64,000 nt of DNA from Metapseudomonas boanensis (GTDB taxonomy: Bacteria; Pseudomonadota; Gammaproteobacteria; Pseudomonadales; Pseudomonadaceae): contig NZ_JAGTIS010000008.1 in assembly GCF_018704125.1 (NCBI RefSeq), forward strand, positions 1-64,000, given 5' to 3'. Shown here one piece after another: positions 1 through 9,505 of the stretch (within the stretch, counting starts at the first letter, position 1; every line of letters starts with the position of its first letter). Both the position numbers and the translations under genes were made by a program. The notes below the pieces were generated by a model. The model was given only the letters and a program-made list of their open reading frames with translations, made no database searches and had not been told where the DNA came from.

Positions 1-159
1 ATCCTGGGCAAACTGCCGACCGTCGAGGAGTACATGGCCTACGCGAAGAACATCGACAGCATGGCGGCCGATATCTACCGCTACCTGTCCTTCGACCAGA
101 TCGCCGAGTACAAGGAAGCCGCTGCGAGCAGCAGGATACCGGCCCTCCAGACAGCCTGA
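1..159 (+). CDS. acnB: Aconitate hydratase B, C-terminal end (partial)
   Basis: The frame is open from the first base and gives 52 residues before TGA. The segment PTVEEYMAY and the following DIYRYLSFDQIAEY match the extreme C-terminus of AcnB as I remember it from E. coli (YRYLNFNQLSQY). AcnB is the cytoplasmic [4Fe-4S] TCA-cycle enzyme that interconverts citrate and isocitrate. The cluster ligands and the rest of the protein lie upstream of the window, so only the tail can be judged. A strong hairpin follows 9 nt after the stop. The identification rests on a short segment, but the match is characteristic. Confidence 0.85.
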   Translation: MLGKLPTVEEYMAYAKNIDSMAADIYRYLSFDQIAEYKEAAASSRIPALQTA

Positions 160-167
160 CCGGGCTA

Positions 168-190
168 TGGGAATCCCATTGGGATTCCCA
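168..190 (+). terminator. Hairpin downstream of acnB
   Basis: A perfect 10-bp stem (TGGGAATCCC / GGGATTCCCA) with a 3-nt loop lies 9 nt after the acnB stop. No T-run follows, so it may be an mRNA-stabilising 3' hairpin rather than a classical intrinsic terminator. Confidence 0.5.
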
Positions 191-270
191 ACTGGCCGCT
201 CAGGGTTCGTTGAGCGAATAGAGGTCGATCCAGCCCAGTTGGTTCTAGCATCGTCCTCTGCTTGATCCCG

Positions 271-1149
271 TTAGAGTCGCTCCCGAAGGAAGTCCACGAA
301 TGCCCGAGTCCGCGCAGAACGGCGCCGGTCGTGACTGAAAACCGCGCTTACAGGGAGCGCAACAGGTTGATATTCGGCAAGGATGGTGGCGACCGCCCCT
401 TGCCGGACATCCGCGGCGAACAACCACTCGGGGGAAAGGGAAATTCCCAGGCCAGCCAGAACCATTTCCCGGATGGCCTCGCTGCTATTACTGGTGACGT
501 TCCCCTTGATACTGACGCTGTGCTCCTCGCCGTCACGGCTGAAGCGCCAGACATCGTAGTGTTCCAGCAATGTGAAGCCCAGGCAGTTATGGTGCGAGAG
601 GTCAGCGGGCTTGCCAGGCGTGCCATGGCGGCTTAGGTACGCTGGCGTGGCATACACCTGGCGCAGGGTGTTTCCAAGCGAAACCGAGACCAGCCTTTCG
701 CTCTTCACCACGCCAATGCGAATCGCAACATCGATGTTCTCCCTGAGAAGATCTTCGTTCTGGTCGTTCAGTCGCAGGTCCATCTGAACGCGCGGATAGC
801 GCTCTAGAAACTCGCACACCAGCGGCGCGATGCACAATCGTCCGTAGCTGACCGGCGCCGCCACCCGCAACGGTCCGGCGATTTGCTCCTGCCCACTGGC
901 GAAATTGAGCGTGGCAGCCTCCAGGCTGGCGAGAATGCTCTGGCTCTCTGCGTAAAACCGCTGCCCCTGGTCGGTCAGGGATAGCTGCCGCGTGCTGCGT
1001 GCGAAGAGCGCACCACCTAAGTACTCCTCCAAAGCACGGATCTGCTTGCTCACCGCGGGCTGGCCGAGGTTCAACTCCCTGGCGACAGCCGAAAACGAGC
1101 CGCGCTCGACCACTCGCATGAAAACGCGCATGGAATCGAAGAGGTCCAT
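271..1149 (-). CDS. LysR-family transcriptional regulator
   Basis: This 292-residue protein has the usual LysR length. The N-terminal winged helix-turn-helix covers residues 1-60, with SFSAVARELNLGQPAVSKQI as its core. The effector-binding substrate domain starts near residue 90 (GPLRVAAPVSYGRL). It resembles the common Pseudomonas group that ends in a DFLRERL-type tail. It is transcribed divergently from the oxidoreductase at 1259, about 110 bp away, the classic layout for a LysR regulator and its target. The inferred role is therefore control of that oxidoreductase; the effector is unknown. Confidence 0.9.
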   Translation of the reverse strand: MDLFDSMRVFMRVVERGSFSAVARELNLGQPAVSKQIRALEEYLGGALFARSTRQLSLTDQGQRFYAESQSILASLEAATLNFASGQEQIAGPLRVAAPVSYGRLCIAPLVCEFLERYPRVQMDLRLNDQNEDLLRENIDVAIRIGVVKSERLVSVSLGNTLRQVYATPAYLSRHGTPGKPADLSHHNCLGFTLLEHYDVWRFSRDGEEHSVSIKGNVTSNSSEAIREMVLAGLGISLSPEWLFAADVRQGAVATILAEYQPVALPVSAVFSHDRRRSARTRAFVDFLRERL

Positions 1150-1258
1150 CGAGCAATTCCCTCTTTGTACGGAATAAATCTAATCAACTTTTGCTTTCTT
1201 ATCGGAATACACCGGCGCGGGGAAGATGAGCCCATCCACTGACCGGAGGTTTACCGCC
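1150..1258. promoter_or_regulatory. Divergent promoter region between LysR gene and oxidoreductase
   Basis: A 109-bp gap separates the two divergent starts. It contains an AT-rich core (about 1170-1205) that differs from its GC-rich surroundings and fits overlapping promoters with a LysR operator. I cannot assign the T-N11-A box unambiguously. A GGAGGT ribosome-binding site sits at 1245-1250, 8 nt before the ATG at 1259, and decides that start. Confidence 0.5.
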
Positions 1259-2257
1259 ATGAATCACACGATGCTCGCTGCCATTGCCGAATCCGCCCAG
1301 GCCAAGCTTGTAGTGCACAACATCCCCCGGCCCGTTCCAGGCACAGGGGAAGTGTTGATCAAGGTACAGGCTGCGGCCGTCAATCCTCTGGATACGAAGA
1401 TCGCCGCGGGGCAAGCGGGTCATGCCCGGCAGCCGCTGCCGGCAATATTGGGCATGGACCTGGCCGGTACGGTGACCGAGCTGGGAGACGGCGTAGACGG
1501 TTTCGCCCCTGGAGATGAAGTATTCGGCATGGCCGGGGGTATCGGTGGCATCCAGGGCACCCTGGCCGAGTACATTGTCGTGGATGCCCGACTGATCGCG
1601 CCCAAGCCCCGGGCGTTGAGCATGCGCGAAGCGGCGGCGCTGCCGTTGGTGTTCATTACCGCCTGGGAGGGGCTGGTGGATCGCGCCAATGTCCGAACCG
1701 GCCAACAGGTGTTGATCCATGGTGGCGCAGGCGGGGTCGGCCATGCGGCTGTGCAACTGGCAAAGGCCAGGGGGGCCCGCGTTTATGCCACTGGTTCGGC
1801 GACCAGCCTGGACTTCATCCGCGAGCTGGGTGCGACCGGGATCGACTACCGGGCCCAGACCGTGGAGGACTATCTCAAGCGTTATACCGGGGGCGAGGGA
1901 TTCGACATCGTTTATGACACGGTCGGCGGAGCGACCCTGAATGCGTCGTTCAACGCCGTGAAGGTCTATACCGGGCATGTGCTCAGCTGCCTGGGCTGGG
2001 GCCAACACAGTCTGGCGCCCTTGTCGTTCCGTGGTGCGAGCTATTCCGGAGTGTTTACCCTGATGCCACTGCTCACGGGCAAGGGGCGACAGCACCACGG
2101 CATGATCCTGCGCGAAGCGGCAGCCATGGCGGATGCTGGGCAATTGAAGGTAAATGTGGATCAACGCCGCTTCGGGCTTCACGATGTCAATGAAGCCTTC
2201 CGCCAGGTTTCCGAAGGCCTCGGCCAAGGGAAAACAGTGATCGAGATGGACCGCTGA
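1259..2257 (+). CDS. Zinc-independent MDR alcohol dehydrogenase / quinone oxidoreductase
   Basis: This 332-residue protein of the medium-chain dehydrogenase/reductase superfamily has an N-terminal GroES-like domain (residues 25-130). A Rossmann domain with the glycine-rich nucleotide motif IHGGAGGVGHAAVQLAK lies near residues 150-170. The AGGVG form of the motif and the absence of the zinc-binding GHE segment point to the quinone-reductase-like (QOR/ZADH) branch, which uses NADPH to reduce quinones or enones. The start at ATG 1259 is preferred over an upstream frame extension at 1226 because of the GGAGGT site. The gene is divergent from the LysR gene, its probable regulator. The substrate is unknown. 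Confidence 0.88.
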   Translation: MNHTMLAAIAESAQAKLVVHNIPRPVPGTGEVLIKVQAAAVNPLDTKIAAGQAGHARQPLPAILGMDLAGTVTELGDGVDGFAPGDEVFGMAGGIGGIQGTLAEYIVVDARLIAPKPRALSMREAAALPLVFITAWEGLVDRANVRTGQQVLIHGGAGGVGHAAVQLAKARGARVYATGSATSLDFIRELGATGIDYRAQTVEDYLKRYTGGEGFDIVYDTVGGATLNASFNAVKVYTGHVLSCLGWGQHSLAPLSFRGASYSGVFTLMPLLTGKGRQHHGMILREAAAMADAGQLKVNVDQRRFGLHDVNEAFRQVSEGLGQGKTVIEMDR

Positions 2258-2339
2258 CCAGTTCGGCCGCCAAGTTTACCTCACCTTCGCCGCTGCGACC
2301 GAAGGCTTTGCACGGTCGCGGCGACTTTGGGATCTGCCC

Positions 2340-3095
2340 GGCTCAATTGTCCGCATGGGTTGGCTCGGCGCGGTTACGACCTGGTTCTGGTGGCGCGCAG
2401 TCGCGATCGATTGGAGCAGCTTGCGCAAAGGCTGGTCGAGCAGACCGGGCGCACGATCGAGGTGGTCACCGCAGACCTCAATGACGATTCCGACCTTGCG
2501 CGCGTTGAACATCTGCTCCGAACCGACTCCCGCATCAGGGTGCTCGTCAACAATGCCGGCATGGGGGCGACAGCGCCGCTCCTGGAGTCCGACATCGAGA
2601 AGATGACGCAGATGATCGGGCTGAACGTGACCGCGCTTACTCGGCTGACCTATGCCATTAACGCCGGGGCTCGTCGCTCGCAAAGGAGGGACGATCATCA
2701 ATATCGCCTCGATCGTCGGCATCGCACCAGAGCTCCTCAACGGTGTTTACGGTGGCACCAAGGCATTTGTGCTGGCATTCAGCCAATCACTGAACCATGA
2801 ATTAGCGGACAAGAATGTTCGTATCCAGGTGGTTGTGCCGGGCGCAATCTCGACTGAGTTCTGGGAAATTGCCGGCACTCTGGTCGAATACCTGCCAGGC
2901 GAGATCGTGATGCAGGCGCAAGACATGGTGGACGCGGCGTTGGCAGGCCTCGATCAAGGAGAGCTTTTCACCATCCCCTCGTTGCCGGAGGTGACCGATT
3001 GGGATGCTTACCAAGCCGCACGACAAAAACTCATGCCTAATCTTTCGAGGCACGTACCCGCCGAACGTCATCGCGCTGACCACAAGGCAATCTGA
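2340..3095 (+). pseudogene. Frameshifted short-chain dehydrogenase (SDR) remnant
   Basis: Two frames together encode one SDR. Frame A gives LARRGYDLVLVARSRDRLEQ, then VLVNNAGMGATAPLL and the start of helix E. Frame B resumes at PGLVARKGGTIINIASIVG and continues with the active site VYGGTKAF (Tyr and Lys of YxxxK) to the stop at 3095. The switch lies between about 2652 and 2670. The N-terminal TGxxxGIG cofactor loop is also missing: sequence similarity begins only at LARRGYD, and the DNA before it makes no SDR sense. With a frameshift and a lost cofactor loop the gene is very probably dead. The start coordinate is approximate. Confidence 0.85.
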
Positions 3096-3164
3096 CCGTC
3101 AGGCAACTATCAAAGGGGTTGTCAGGTCGAGAGAAATGGCTTGAGCAGCATGCGGGAGAATGTA

Positions 3165-3509
3165 ATGAGCGAACTCACCAACCAGATCATCAATGCCCAC
3201 GGTGGATTGAAGCGCTGGATGACGTTGCAGCAGGGACAAGGGCTGCGCGTACGGTTTCCTGGATCGATCGCGACGCACAGCGAAGTTCAGGATTTCTATT
3301 TCGATCGTGACTTTCTGCTTCGCCGACATGACTACAGCGTGGATGTAGCCGGAGGATTCGTTGCCGCGCAGTATGTTCATGACTACATCGAGGCCGATGG
3401 TATCCGTCTCCCCACCAAGCGCCGGGCTTTCAGACTGGGACCGGATAACCAGGCGTTGACGGACAACATGCTGGTTTCGATCGATTTGAGCGATATCCAC
3501 TTCAGCTGA
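3165..3509 (+). pseudogene. Internally deleted conserved hypothetical gene
   Basis: This open frame gives 114 residues from ATG 3165 (GGGAGA about 7 nt upstream). The N-terminus MSELTNQIINAHGGLKRWMT and the C-terminal part with DYIEADGIRLPTKRR look like the two ends of a roughly 240-residue Pseudomonas family of unknown function that I recall from memory. The middle is absent, and the join falls around LQQGQGLRVRFPG. If the recollection is right, about 120 codons were lost without breaking the frame. It could still be a genuine short protein, but its place directly after a dead SDR gene favours decay. Confidence 0.5.
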
Positions 3510-3791
3510 CATCCCGCACACCACAACGCGTGACGATACGATCAAGCGTCATGGAAATGCCGGGCGGTTACTGGACGACGTCCCCAGGCGATACCTTTCG
3601 GAGCGATTGATGGCAGATTGACGAAAGCCAATCAAAAACGTTGCGAGGCAATTCGATCTGCAGTCATTTCATCTCGATAATTAAATGAAATGAGCAAAGA
3701 CATGCTGCTCGGCGAACGGGCAAATGCGTATTGGCTCTTCAGTCAAGTTTGAGCGCACGCCACGTGGCCTGTCCCCGCGCTGGAGAACAGG

Positions 3792-4211
3792 ATGACCATT
3801 CACCTCGACCACCTGATGGTGCCCTCTCGCAACAAAGTCCGATCGGCGAAGCTGCTGGCCGAACTGCTGGACGTGCCCTGGTCGGAAAGCGGAACCGGCC
3901 CGTTCGTGCCGGTTTACGTAAACGACGGTTTGACCCTCGATTTCGATGAGTGGGCCGACCCCTTCCCGCTGATCCACTTCTGCTTCCGCGTGAGCCCGGA
4001 GGAGTTCGAGGCCATCCTCCAGCGCCTCCAGGCAACGGGCATCCCTTACCGCAGCAACGTCCACGGGCCAGTCAATTACCTGGTCGATACCGAGCATGCC
4101 GGCCGCATCGTCTACTGGAACGAGCCCGACGGCCATCAATGGGAAATGCTGACGCTCAGCTATGCGCGCCAAGTCAGGGAGGATGCGTCACCAGAAGGAA
4201 GCGGTACCTGA
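3792..4211 (+). CDS. VOC (glyoxalase/bleomycin-resistance fold) family protein
   Basis: This 139-residue protein starts MTIHLDHLMVPSRNK, the beta-strand plus His metal-ligand start of the vicinal oxygen chelate fold. A second half follows, with GRIVYWNEPDGHQWEMLTLSY containing the typical C-terminal Glu ligand region. The length suits a single-domain VOC protein that dimerises to form its active site. A GGAGA site lies about 8 nt before the ATG. The substrate cannot be predicted. It stands alone between the decayed stretch and a convergent lipoprotein gene. Confidence 0.85.
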   Translation: MTIHLDHLMVPSRNKVRSAKLLAELLDVPWSESGTGPFVPVYVNDGLTLDFDEWADPFPLIHFCFRVSPEEFEAILQRLQATGIPYRSNVHGPVNYLVDTEHAGRIVYWNEPDGHQWEMLTLSYARQVREDASPEGSGT

Positions 4212-4297
4212 AAAAACGTTCGACACGTCAGGCCGAGCGAGCGACCGGACTCGCAGCGCCCATCCCGAGACGTCAATTGGATCGGTACAGGAGCCTT

Positions 4298-5320
4298 TCA
4301 CTGTATGGGCTCGTACCTGAGCGGCAGTGTATCGGGCCCCGTAAGGTTTCCTTCAATTTGTCCTGACAAGTAATTGACCCCTGCCATCACCCCCGTATCG
4401 GGGTTGCGCATCAGCTCGAGCCACTCTTCGTCAAAGTCATCGTTCAAGCTTTTTCGAAGATGCGCTTCGACTCCCGGTCTCGCGTTTTCCTTCGAGATGA
4501 TGCTGAAGCCTGCGACTCCCAGGGATATCAATGTGCCAGCGACGCGTCCGGCCAACGCGGAAACGGCGCTTGCAGCGCCGCGGGTGACGAGTTCGGCTGC
4601 CAGTTCTTCGCTGGTCTGTTTCGCCACGGTCGATATGCCAGCCGGCGATACGCCCGTGCCCTCGCGAGCAGAGCTACCGCGAACCCGATCGACCAGGGCC
4701 ACGTAGGCGGGTAGCTCGTCGAGCGGATCGGCGTGAATGACCTGGTAAAGCGAGGCACTGTGGGTTGTGGAGGGTGCCAGTGCGATCGCCGGGATGCCTT
4801 GCAGCCGCCGGTCGAATTGATCCAGAGGAACGCCGTAGCGCTGGGGTATTCCCTGAATTTGCTGTCCAAGGAGCTGGACGTAGAGCTTTGTCGCCTGGTC
4901 CATGACCTTGATCGGATCGATCTCCTCAGCCACGGGGTCCAGCACTCGATCCTGGTATTGCTCCTGGAGATAAATGGAAATCCGATCCACGGTCGGATCT
5001 ATCTCGCCCTCTGCGCCAAGCTTGTACCAGGCCACCTTCAGAGTCAGCCATTGCTGGGTCCAGTAGCTGGTAAACCACGGGATGAATTCTGCGTCAGTGC
5101 GCTGGTAGACAAGGTCCATCCAGCTCTCCATGGATTCATGTGCGTAGGTGTTGGCCCGTTCCGTGGCGGAACGTGATGCGGCGACGATTTGACTGTCGAC
5201 CTGTCGCCAGGTGCTCTGCGGTACGATTATCGGCGGAGCCGGCTCTTGGCTGCGCTCTGAGGTGGCGCATCCCCCCACCGCCACCATCAAGGCGACGATC
5301 AGGGCACGCCAGCGCAACAT
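4298..5320 (-). CDS. Putative lipoprotein of unknown function
   Basis: This 340-residue protein begins MLRWRALIVALMVAVGGC, a signal peptide with a lipobox (VGGC) that puts the lipidated Cys at residue 18. The body is acidic and helical. A glycine/alanine-rich hydrophobic stretch near residues 240-275 (SAVSALAGRVAGTLISLGVA) could insert into or lie against a membrane. No catalytic motif is recognised. It is convergent with the VOC gene upstream. A membrane-anchored periplasmic protein is the safe reading; the function is unknown. Confidence 0.75.
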   Translation of the reverse strand: MLRWRALIVALMVAVGGCATSERSQEPAPPIIVPQSTWRQVDSQIVAASRSATERANTYAHESMESWMDLVYQRTDAEFIPWFTSYWTQQWLTLKVAWYKLGAEGEIDPTVDRISIYLQEQYQDRVLDPVAEEIDPIKVMDQATKLYVQLLGQQIQGIPQRYGVPLDQFDRRLQGIPAIALAPSTTHSASLYQVIHADPLDELPAYVALVDRVRGSSAREGTGVSPAGISTVAKQTSEELAAELVTRGAASAVSALAGRVAGTLISLGVAGFSIISKENARPGVEAHLRKSLNDDFDEEWLELMRNPDTGVMAGVNYLSGQIEGNLTGPDTLPLRYEPIQ

Positions 5321-5869
5321 CGCGCTCTCCTATAACAGACTGGACAGCGGTATGGTCACCGCCATCGGATCGGTTTCGAGCGAGCGCTTCACATCGCTCA
5401 TAAGGATTCAGCTACTGCCCAGATGGGCTGCTCTCTTCCTCCTGACAAACTGCAGTTGGCACTTTCGCAGTTATCCCAGCCCCCTATCCAACGGAACGTC
5501 CACTACGTCCGACCATGGTTTCTTGAGTATAGGCGTCAAGAACGTCGACAGGATAAGCAGGCGAAAAGGGGCTGAAACAGGAGGAGCACAGCTACCTGGG
5601 AGGCCTGGAATTGGAGCAATAGCGGATGTCGACCATCATCCGATCGAGCCATTTAGAGCAATTTCCGGAGTTTGCCGGTCCGAGTTTCAAGAACCTCCTT
5701 GTCGCTCACCCACGCGTTCTAGAGCAAAGACTCAAGCACGACTTGTGACATCGCGATGCCCAGACGGCAAACTACCAGCCAAACGAGCAGCGCGAGACCG
5801 CGTTCGGAGCCCACCATCTGGTGCAATGGCCCCCTCCCCGGCTCGTTGGCAAAACACATGGAACCTAGA
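5321..5869. other. 549-bp intergenic region, nothing identified
   Basis: This gap lies between the divergent lipoprotein and ppnN genes. Reading frames here lack codon bias and similarity. I see no repeat, hairpin with T-run or decayed gene that I can name; it presumably holds the two promoters. Confidence 0.5.
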
Positions 5870-7252
5870 ATGCCCCCAAGACCCGTCATCAACGCTCAAG
5901 TAAGCCCGAAAGGCAGCCTGGAAACACTTTCTCAACGCGAAGTACAGCAACTGAGCGAAGCCGGCTCAGGCAGCATGTACGCGCTGTTCCGCCAGTGCGC
6001 CTTGGCAATCCTCAATACCGGCGCTCACGTCGACAACGCCAAGACCATCCTCGATGCCTATAGGAACTTCGAGGTTCGCATTCACCAGCAGGACCGCGGG
6101 GTGCGCCTGGAGCTGCTCAACGCACCGGCGGATGCCTTCGTCGATGGCGAGATGATTGCCAGCACGCGCGAGATGCTGTTCAGCGCCCTGCGCGACATCG
6201 TCTACACCGAGAATGAGCTGGAGAGCCGACGCATCGACCTGGACAGCTCCCAGGGCATCACCGACTACGTCTTCCACCTGCTGCGCAACGCTCGCACCCT
6301 GCGCCCCGGAGTGGAGCCAAAGATCGTGGTGTGCTGGGGCGGCCACTCGATCAGCACCGAAGAGTACAAGTACACCAAGAAGGTCGGTCACGAACTGGGC
6401 CTGCGCCACCTGGATATCTGCACCGGCTGCGGCCCCGGCGTCATGAAGGGACCGATGAAGGGCGCCACCATCGCCCATGCCAAGCAACGCATCCACGGCG
6501 GCCGCTACCTGGGCCTGACAGAGCCCGGCATCATCGCCGCCGAGGCGCCCAACCCGATCGTCAACGAACTGGTGATCCTGCCGGACATCGAGAAACGCCT
6601 TGAGGCCTTCGTACGTGTCGGCCACGGCATCATCATCTTCCCCGGCGGCGCCGGCACGGCCGAGGAGTTCCTCTACCTGCTCGGCATCCTGATGCACCCG
6701 GACAACCGCGACCTCCCCTTCCCCGTCATCCTGACCGGGCCGAAGAGCGCCGCGCCCTATCTGCAGCAACTGCACGCGTTCGTCGGCGCGACCCTGGGGG
6801 AAGCCGCCCAGCAGCGGTACCAGATCATCATCAACGACCCCGCCCAGGTGGCCGTGCAGATGGCCCAGGGTCTTAAAGAGGTGAAGCAGTTCCGTCGCGA
6901 GCGCAATGACGCTTTCCACTTCAACTGGCTGCTGAAGGTCGACGAGAGCTTCCAGCGCCCGTTCGACCCCACACACGACAATATGGCCAGCCTGAAGCTC
7001 AGCCAGAACCTGGCGCCCCACGAACTGGCGGCCAACCTGCGTCGCGCCTTCTCCGGCATTGTCGCGGGCAACGTGAAAGACAAGGGTATCCGCCTGATCG
7101 AGCAGCATGGTGCCTACGAGATCCAGGGCGATGCGGCCGTGATGAAGCCGCTCGATCACCTGCTACAGGCATTCGTCGAGCAGCACCGGATGAAGCTGCC
7201 CGGCGGCGCGGCCTATGTGCCCTGCTATCGGGTCGTGGAAACCCGGACCTGA
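5870..7252 (+). CDS. ppnN: Nucleotide 5'-monophosphate nucleosidase PpnN (LOG family)
   Basis: This 460-residue protein is close in length to E. coli PpnN (YgdH, 454 aa) and matches it along its length: SPKGSLETLSQ at the start, then VVCWGGHSI, CTGCGPGVMKGPMKGA, the LOG signature FPGGAGTAEEFLYLLG, and the C-terminal AFSGIVAGNVK and QHRMKLPG. PpnN cleaves nucleoside monophosphates to base and ribose 5-phosphate and binds (p)ppGpp. The frame extends upstream to 5756, but that part has no family similarity. The family N-terminus is reached by ATG 5870; ATG 5858 is a possible alternative. Confidence 0.93.
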   Translation: MPPRPVINAQVSPKGSLETLSQREVQQLSEAGSGSMYALFRQCALAILNTGAHVDNAKTILDAYRNFEVRIHQQDRGVRLELLNAPADAFVDGEMIASTREMLFSALRDIVYTENELESRRIDLDSSQGITDYVFHLLRNARTLRPGVEPKIVVCWGGHSISTEEYKYTKKVGHELGLRHLDICTGCGPGVMKGPMKGATIAHAKQRIHGGRYLGLTEPGIIAAEAPNPIVNELVILPDIEKRLEAFVRVGHGIIIFPGGAGTAEEFLYLLGILMHPDNRDLPFPVILTGPKSAAPYLQQLHAFVGATLGEAAQQRYQIIINDPAQVAVQMAQGLKEVKQFRRERNDAFHFNWLLKVDESFQRPFDPTHDNMASLKLSQNLAPHELAANLRRAFSGIVAGNVKDKGIRLIEQHGAYEIQGDAAVMKPLDHLLQAFVEQHRMKLPGGAAYVPCYRVVETRT

Positions 7253-7455
7253 GCAGCCTGAAGCGACCACCAGAGGCTTGAGGAAGGAACCAAGGCCCGG
7301 GCTGTGATGGTTCAGGGCCTGGTCGGGGCAAAGCGCCGGCACGAATTCTCCACACGTGATAACCCAGTTCGGCCGCAAACTTGCCAGTGGACGCGATGCA
7401 GGTGTTGACCAATATCCCGACGATGCCCTCGGAGCTCAGCCGGGCTCACCCGACG

Positions 7456-7473
7456 GCCGCCCCAAGGGGCGGC
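7456..7473. terminator. GC-rich hairpin beyond the DUF1615 gene
   Basis: GCCGCCCC and GGGGCGGC form a 7-8 bp stem 34 bp downstream of the minus-strand DUF1615 stop. There is no T-tract, so it is only a weak terminator candidate. The 253-bp gap between ppnN and this gene holds nothing else that I recognise. Confidence 0.3.
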
Positions 7474-7506
7474 TCGGCAGGCCAGCGTACGAAAGCCCTC
7501 ACGACC

Positions 7507-8694
7507 TCACTTGCCGGCGCGCGCCATGCAGCGTCGATGACGCTCATCGACGCGATTGGCGAACCAGGCTGTGGTGAGATTACGGGTGATCTTGGGGCTT
7601 TTCAGGGTGATGCCCGGCAGCACGGCACGGGGCAATCGCTTGCGTTCGACTTTCTCGGCCAGCGCGAACACGCGCTTATAGAGTCTGGTGTCTTCGAAGG
7701 CCAGTTGATCGCCCTGCTCCAGGTCGCGCCGAATGGCGCTGTCGCTCAAGTCCAAATGCTTGCGCAAGGTACGTACGGCGAGCTCAGTCGAGCCTGGGAT
7801 CCGAGAGCCGTGGATGATCAGGTCGCCGTCGAGCGCCAGCGGTATACCGGAGGCCCGGCTGACCGCCGCCTGGAAGGCGGCGTTGCGGCTTGCGTACCAC
7901 CCGGCATTGAAATCGGCAAATCGAAAGAGCGGCCGACCGTAAGTGACCGGATAGCCCAGCAGGTGAGCGATGCCGAAATACATGCCACCCCTTCGGCTGA
8001 ACACCTCCTGGCGGATGGAACCCTTCACCGGGTAGGGGTAGCCCCGCGCCTGGCTTTCGGCAAAGGCGATGCTGACCTGCATCGGCCCACCGGTTTGCAC
8101 CGGGTTGAAGTTGCCGAACAGCTTCTGGCCCATGGGGGCCATGCCGATGAAGTCATCGAAGATCGCACTCAGTTCCTTCTCTGTGCGGACGGTTTTCAGC
8201 CGCTGGCTATAAGTTTTGCCCGAGGGCGAATCGATCCCCAGCGCGGCGTTCACCAGGAAGCTGGGGACATGCAGCTTCGCCGCACGGCGGTCGATCTCCT
8301 GCCGTGCGATCTTCGCCAGCCCCGGCACCGAAGGGTCGGTCTGAAAGGTCGACTCCTGCTCTGTGACGGCCAGCACAGCACAGAGGTTCTCCGTGGTCGG
8401 CGGGATGTCCTGCGCTGCGAATGCCGCGTAGATATCAGTCGCCCAGCCCTGTCGGTCAGGCGTTTTGGCCGGCATCAGCCGTACGATCTTTGCCCGCACT
8501 TCGGCCGGGTTGGGTGGGGCCTCCTGACCGAGGCGTGTGCCGCAACCGGCGAGTGTCAGGAGCGATACGATACCCACCATCGCGATCCCGTAGCGAAACG
8601 CCGAGACCGGCCATTCCCTGCTCGATCCTCTTGCAGCAGCAGGTTCTGGAAAGCCCGCCGGCAAATAGCGGCAAGCGAGCTGTTCAAGGTTCAT
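7507..8694 (-). CDS. DUF1615 family lipoprotein
   Basis: The frame encodes 395 residues. A lipobox (LTLAGC) puts the acylated Cys near residue 51, so the mature protein is about 345 residues. Diagnostic blocks for the DUF1615 family, from memory, are ENLCAVLAVTEQESTFQ, GGPMQVSIAFAE, RRGGMYFGIAHLLGY and FADFNAGWYASRNAAFQ. EQEST and the GGPMQVS pattern are reminiscent of lysozyme-like folds, but no enzymatic activity is known to me. The start is uncertain: an N-terminal extension of about 38 residues precedes an internal Met next to the signal peptide. An AAGGTG lies upstream of the 8694 ATG. Confidence 0.82.
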   Translation of the reverse strand: MNLEQLACRYLPAGFPEPAAARGSSREWPVSAFRYGIAMVGIVSLLTLAGCGTRLGQEAPPNPAEVRAKIVRLMPAKTPDRQGWATDIYAAFAAQDIPPTTENLCAVLAVTEQESTFQTDPSVPGLAKIARQEIDRRAAKLHVPSFLVNAALGIDSPSGKTYSQRLKTVRTEKELSAIFDDFIGMAPMGQKLFGNFNPVQTGGPMQVSIAFAESQARGYPYPVKGSIRQEVFSRRGGMYFGIAHLLGYPVTYGRPLFRFADFNAGWYASRNAAFQAAVSRASGIPLALDGDLIIHGSRIPGSTELAVRTLRKHLDLSDSAIRRDLEQGDQLAFEDTRLYKRVFALAEKVERKRLPRAVLPGITLKSPKITRNLTTAWFANRVDERHRRCMARAGK

Positions 8695-8778
8695 ATTCGA
8701 AACACCTTGCGGAAAACGCTCGCGAAGATGTCATAAATAGGTGGGGTCAGCCAGAAGCGGAATATCCCCTTCCCTCAA

Positions 8779-9300
8779 TCACCCCTCGCCCCGCCACCGT
8801 TTCCGCACATGCAGATACGCAGCCACGTCACTGTATCCCAGCTGCATGGCAATCTCGGAGCGGCTTTCGCCTTGTAGTTGGAGGTGTTGTTCCAGCTCTG
8901 CGCGTACCAGGTCGAGCAGTTGGCGGAAAGTCAGGCCTTGCTCTTCAAGGCGGCGAAGCAGGGTGCGGGCGCCCTGGTGGAGAGTTTCGGCCTGGGTTTT
9001 CAGGCTGGGTACTTCACCACGTGCCAAGGCATGCCGGGCGCTGGTTACGACTTTTCCCGCCTAGCCGCTGAGCTGGCGATGACGGGCGATGCGCGTGTCC
9101 AGTTCCCGGGTGAGCATTTCCAGCATGCCCGCGTGGCGAGTCAGCAGGGGCAGGCGCCCACCGGCCTACGGTATCGAACACCTCGTGCCAGTGAGCGGGC
9201 AGGATGAGTTGTTCTGGCCATTGATGCGAGCTCGCAAGGCTGATGCCACCGCGCAACCGGAACAGGACTTTGCTCCATGAGCACAGACATGATCCTGTTC
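8779..9300 (-). pseudogene. Decayed AraC-type regulator
   Basis: Three minus-strand frames fit one protein. The N-terminal piece GGISLASSHQWPEQL and then LILPAHWHEVFDTVG is followed, after a shift, by LPLLTRHAGMLEMLTRELDT. An in-frame TAG then follows RHRQLSG, and the last frame reads ARHALARGEVPSLKTQAETL and ends with GYSDVAAYLHVRKRW, a typical second AraC helix-turn-helix with its YxxxxxFxRxFKRW-like tail. At least two frameshifts and one stop are needed, so it is a dead gene. The upstream limit near 9300 is approximate. Confidence 0.75.
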
Positions 9301-9505
9301 ACGAGCCACAGCCGGGGCCTTGGGAAAGGCAGCGCACCGAGCGCCTGGGTTAGCGAGTTCATTCGCGATTACAGCCCAAAGCCCAACCGCAGAATGGAGC
9401 TGAGTCCAGCGATGCCCAACATCCCGACGTCCCCTGACGAAGCACCTTGAATCACCCACCGATTCCGCTAGGCTCTGCAAGCTCAATTTCAAGGAGTACC
9501 CCACC

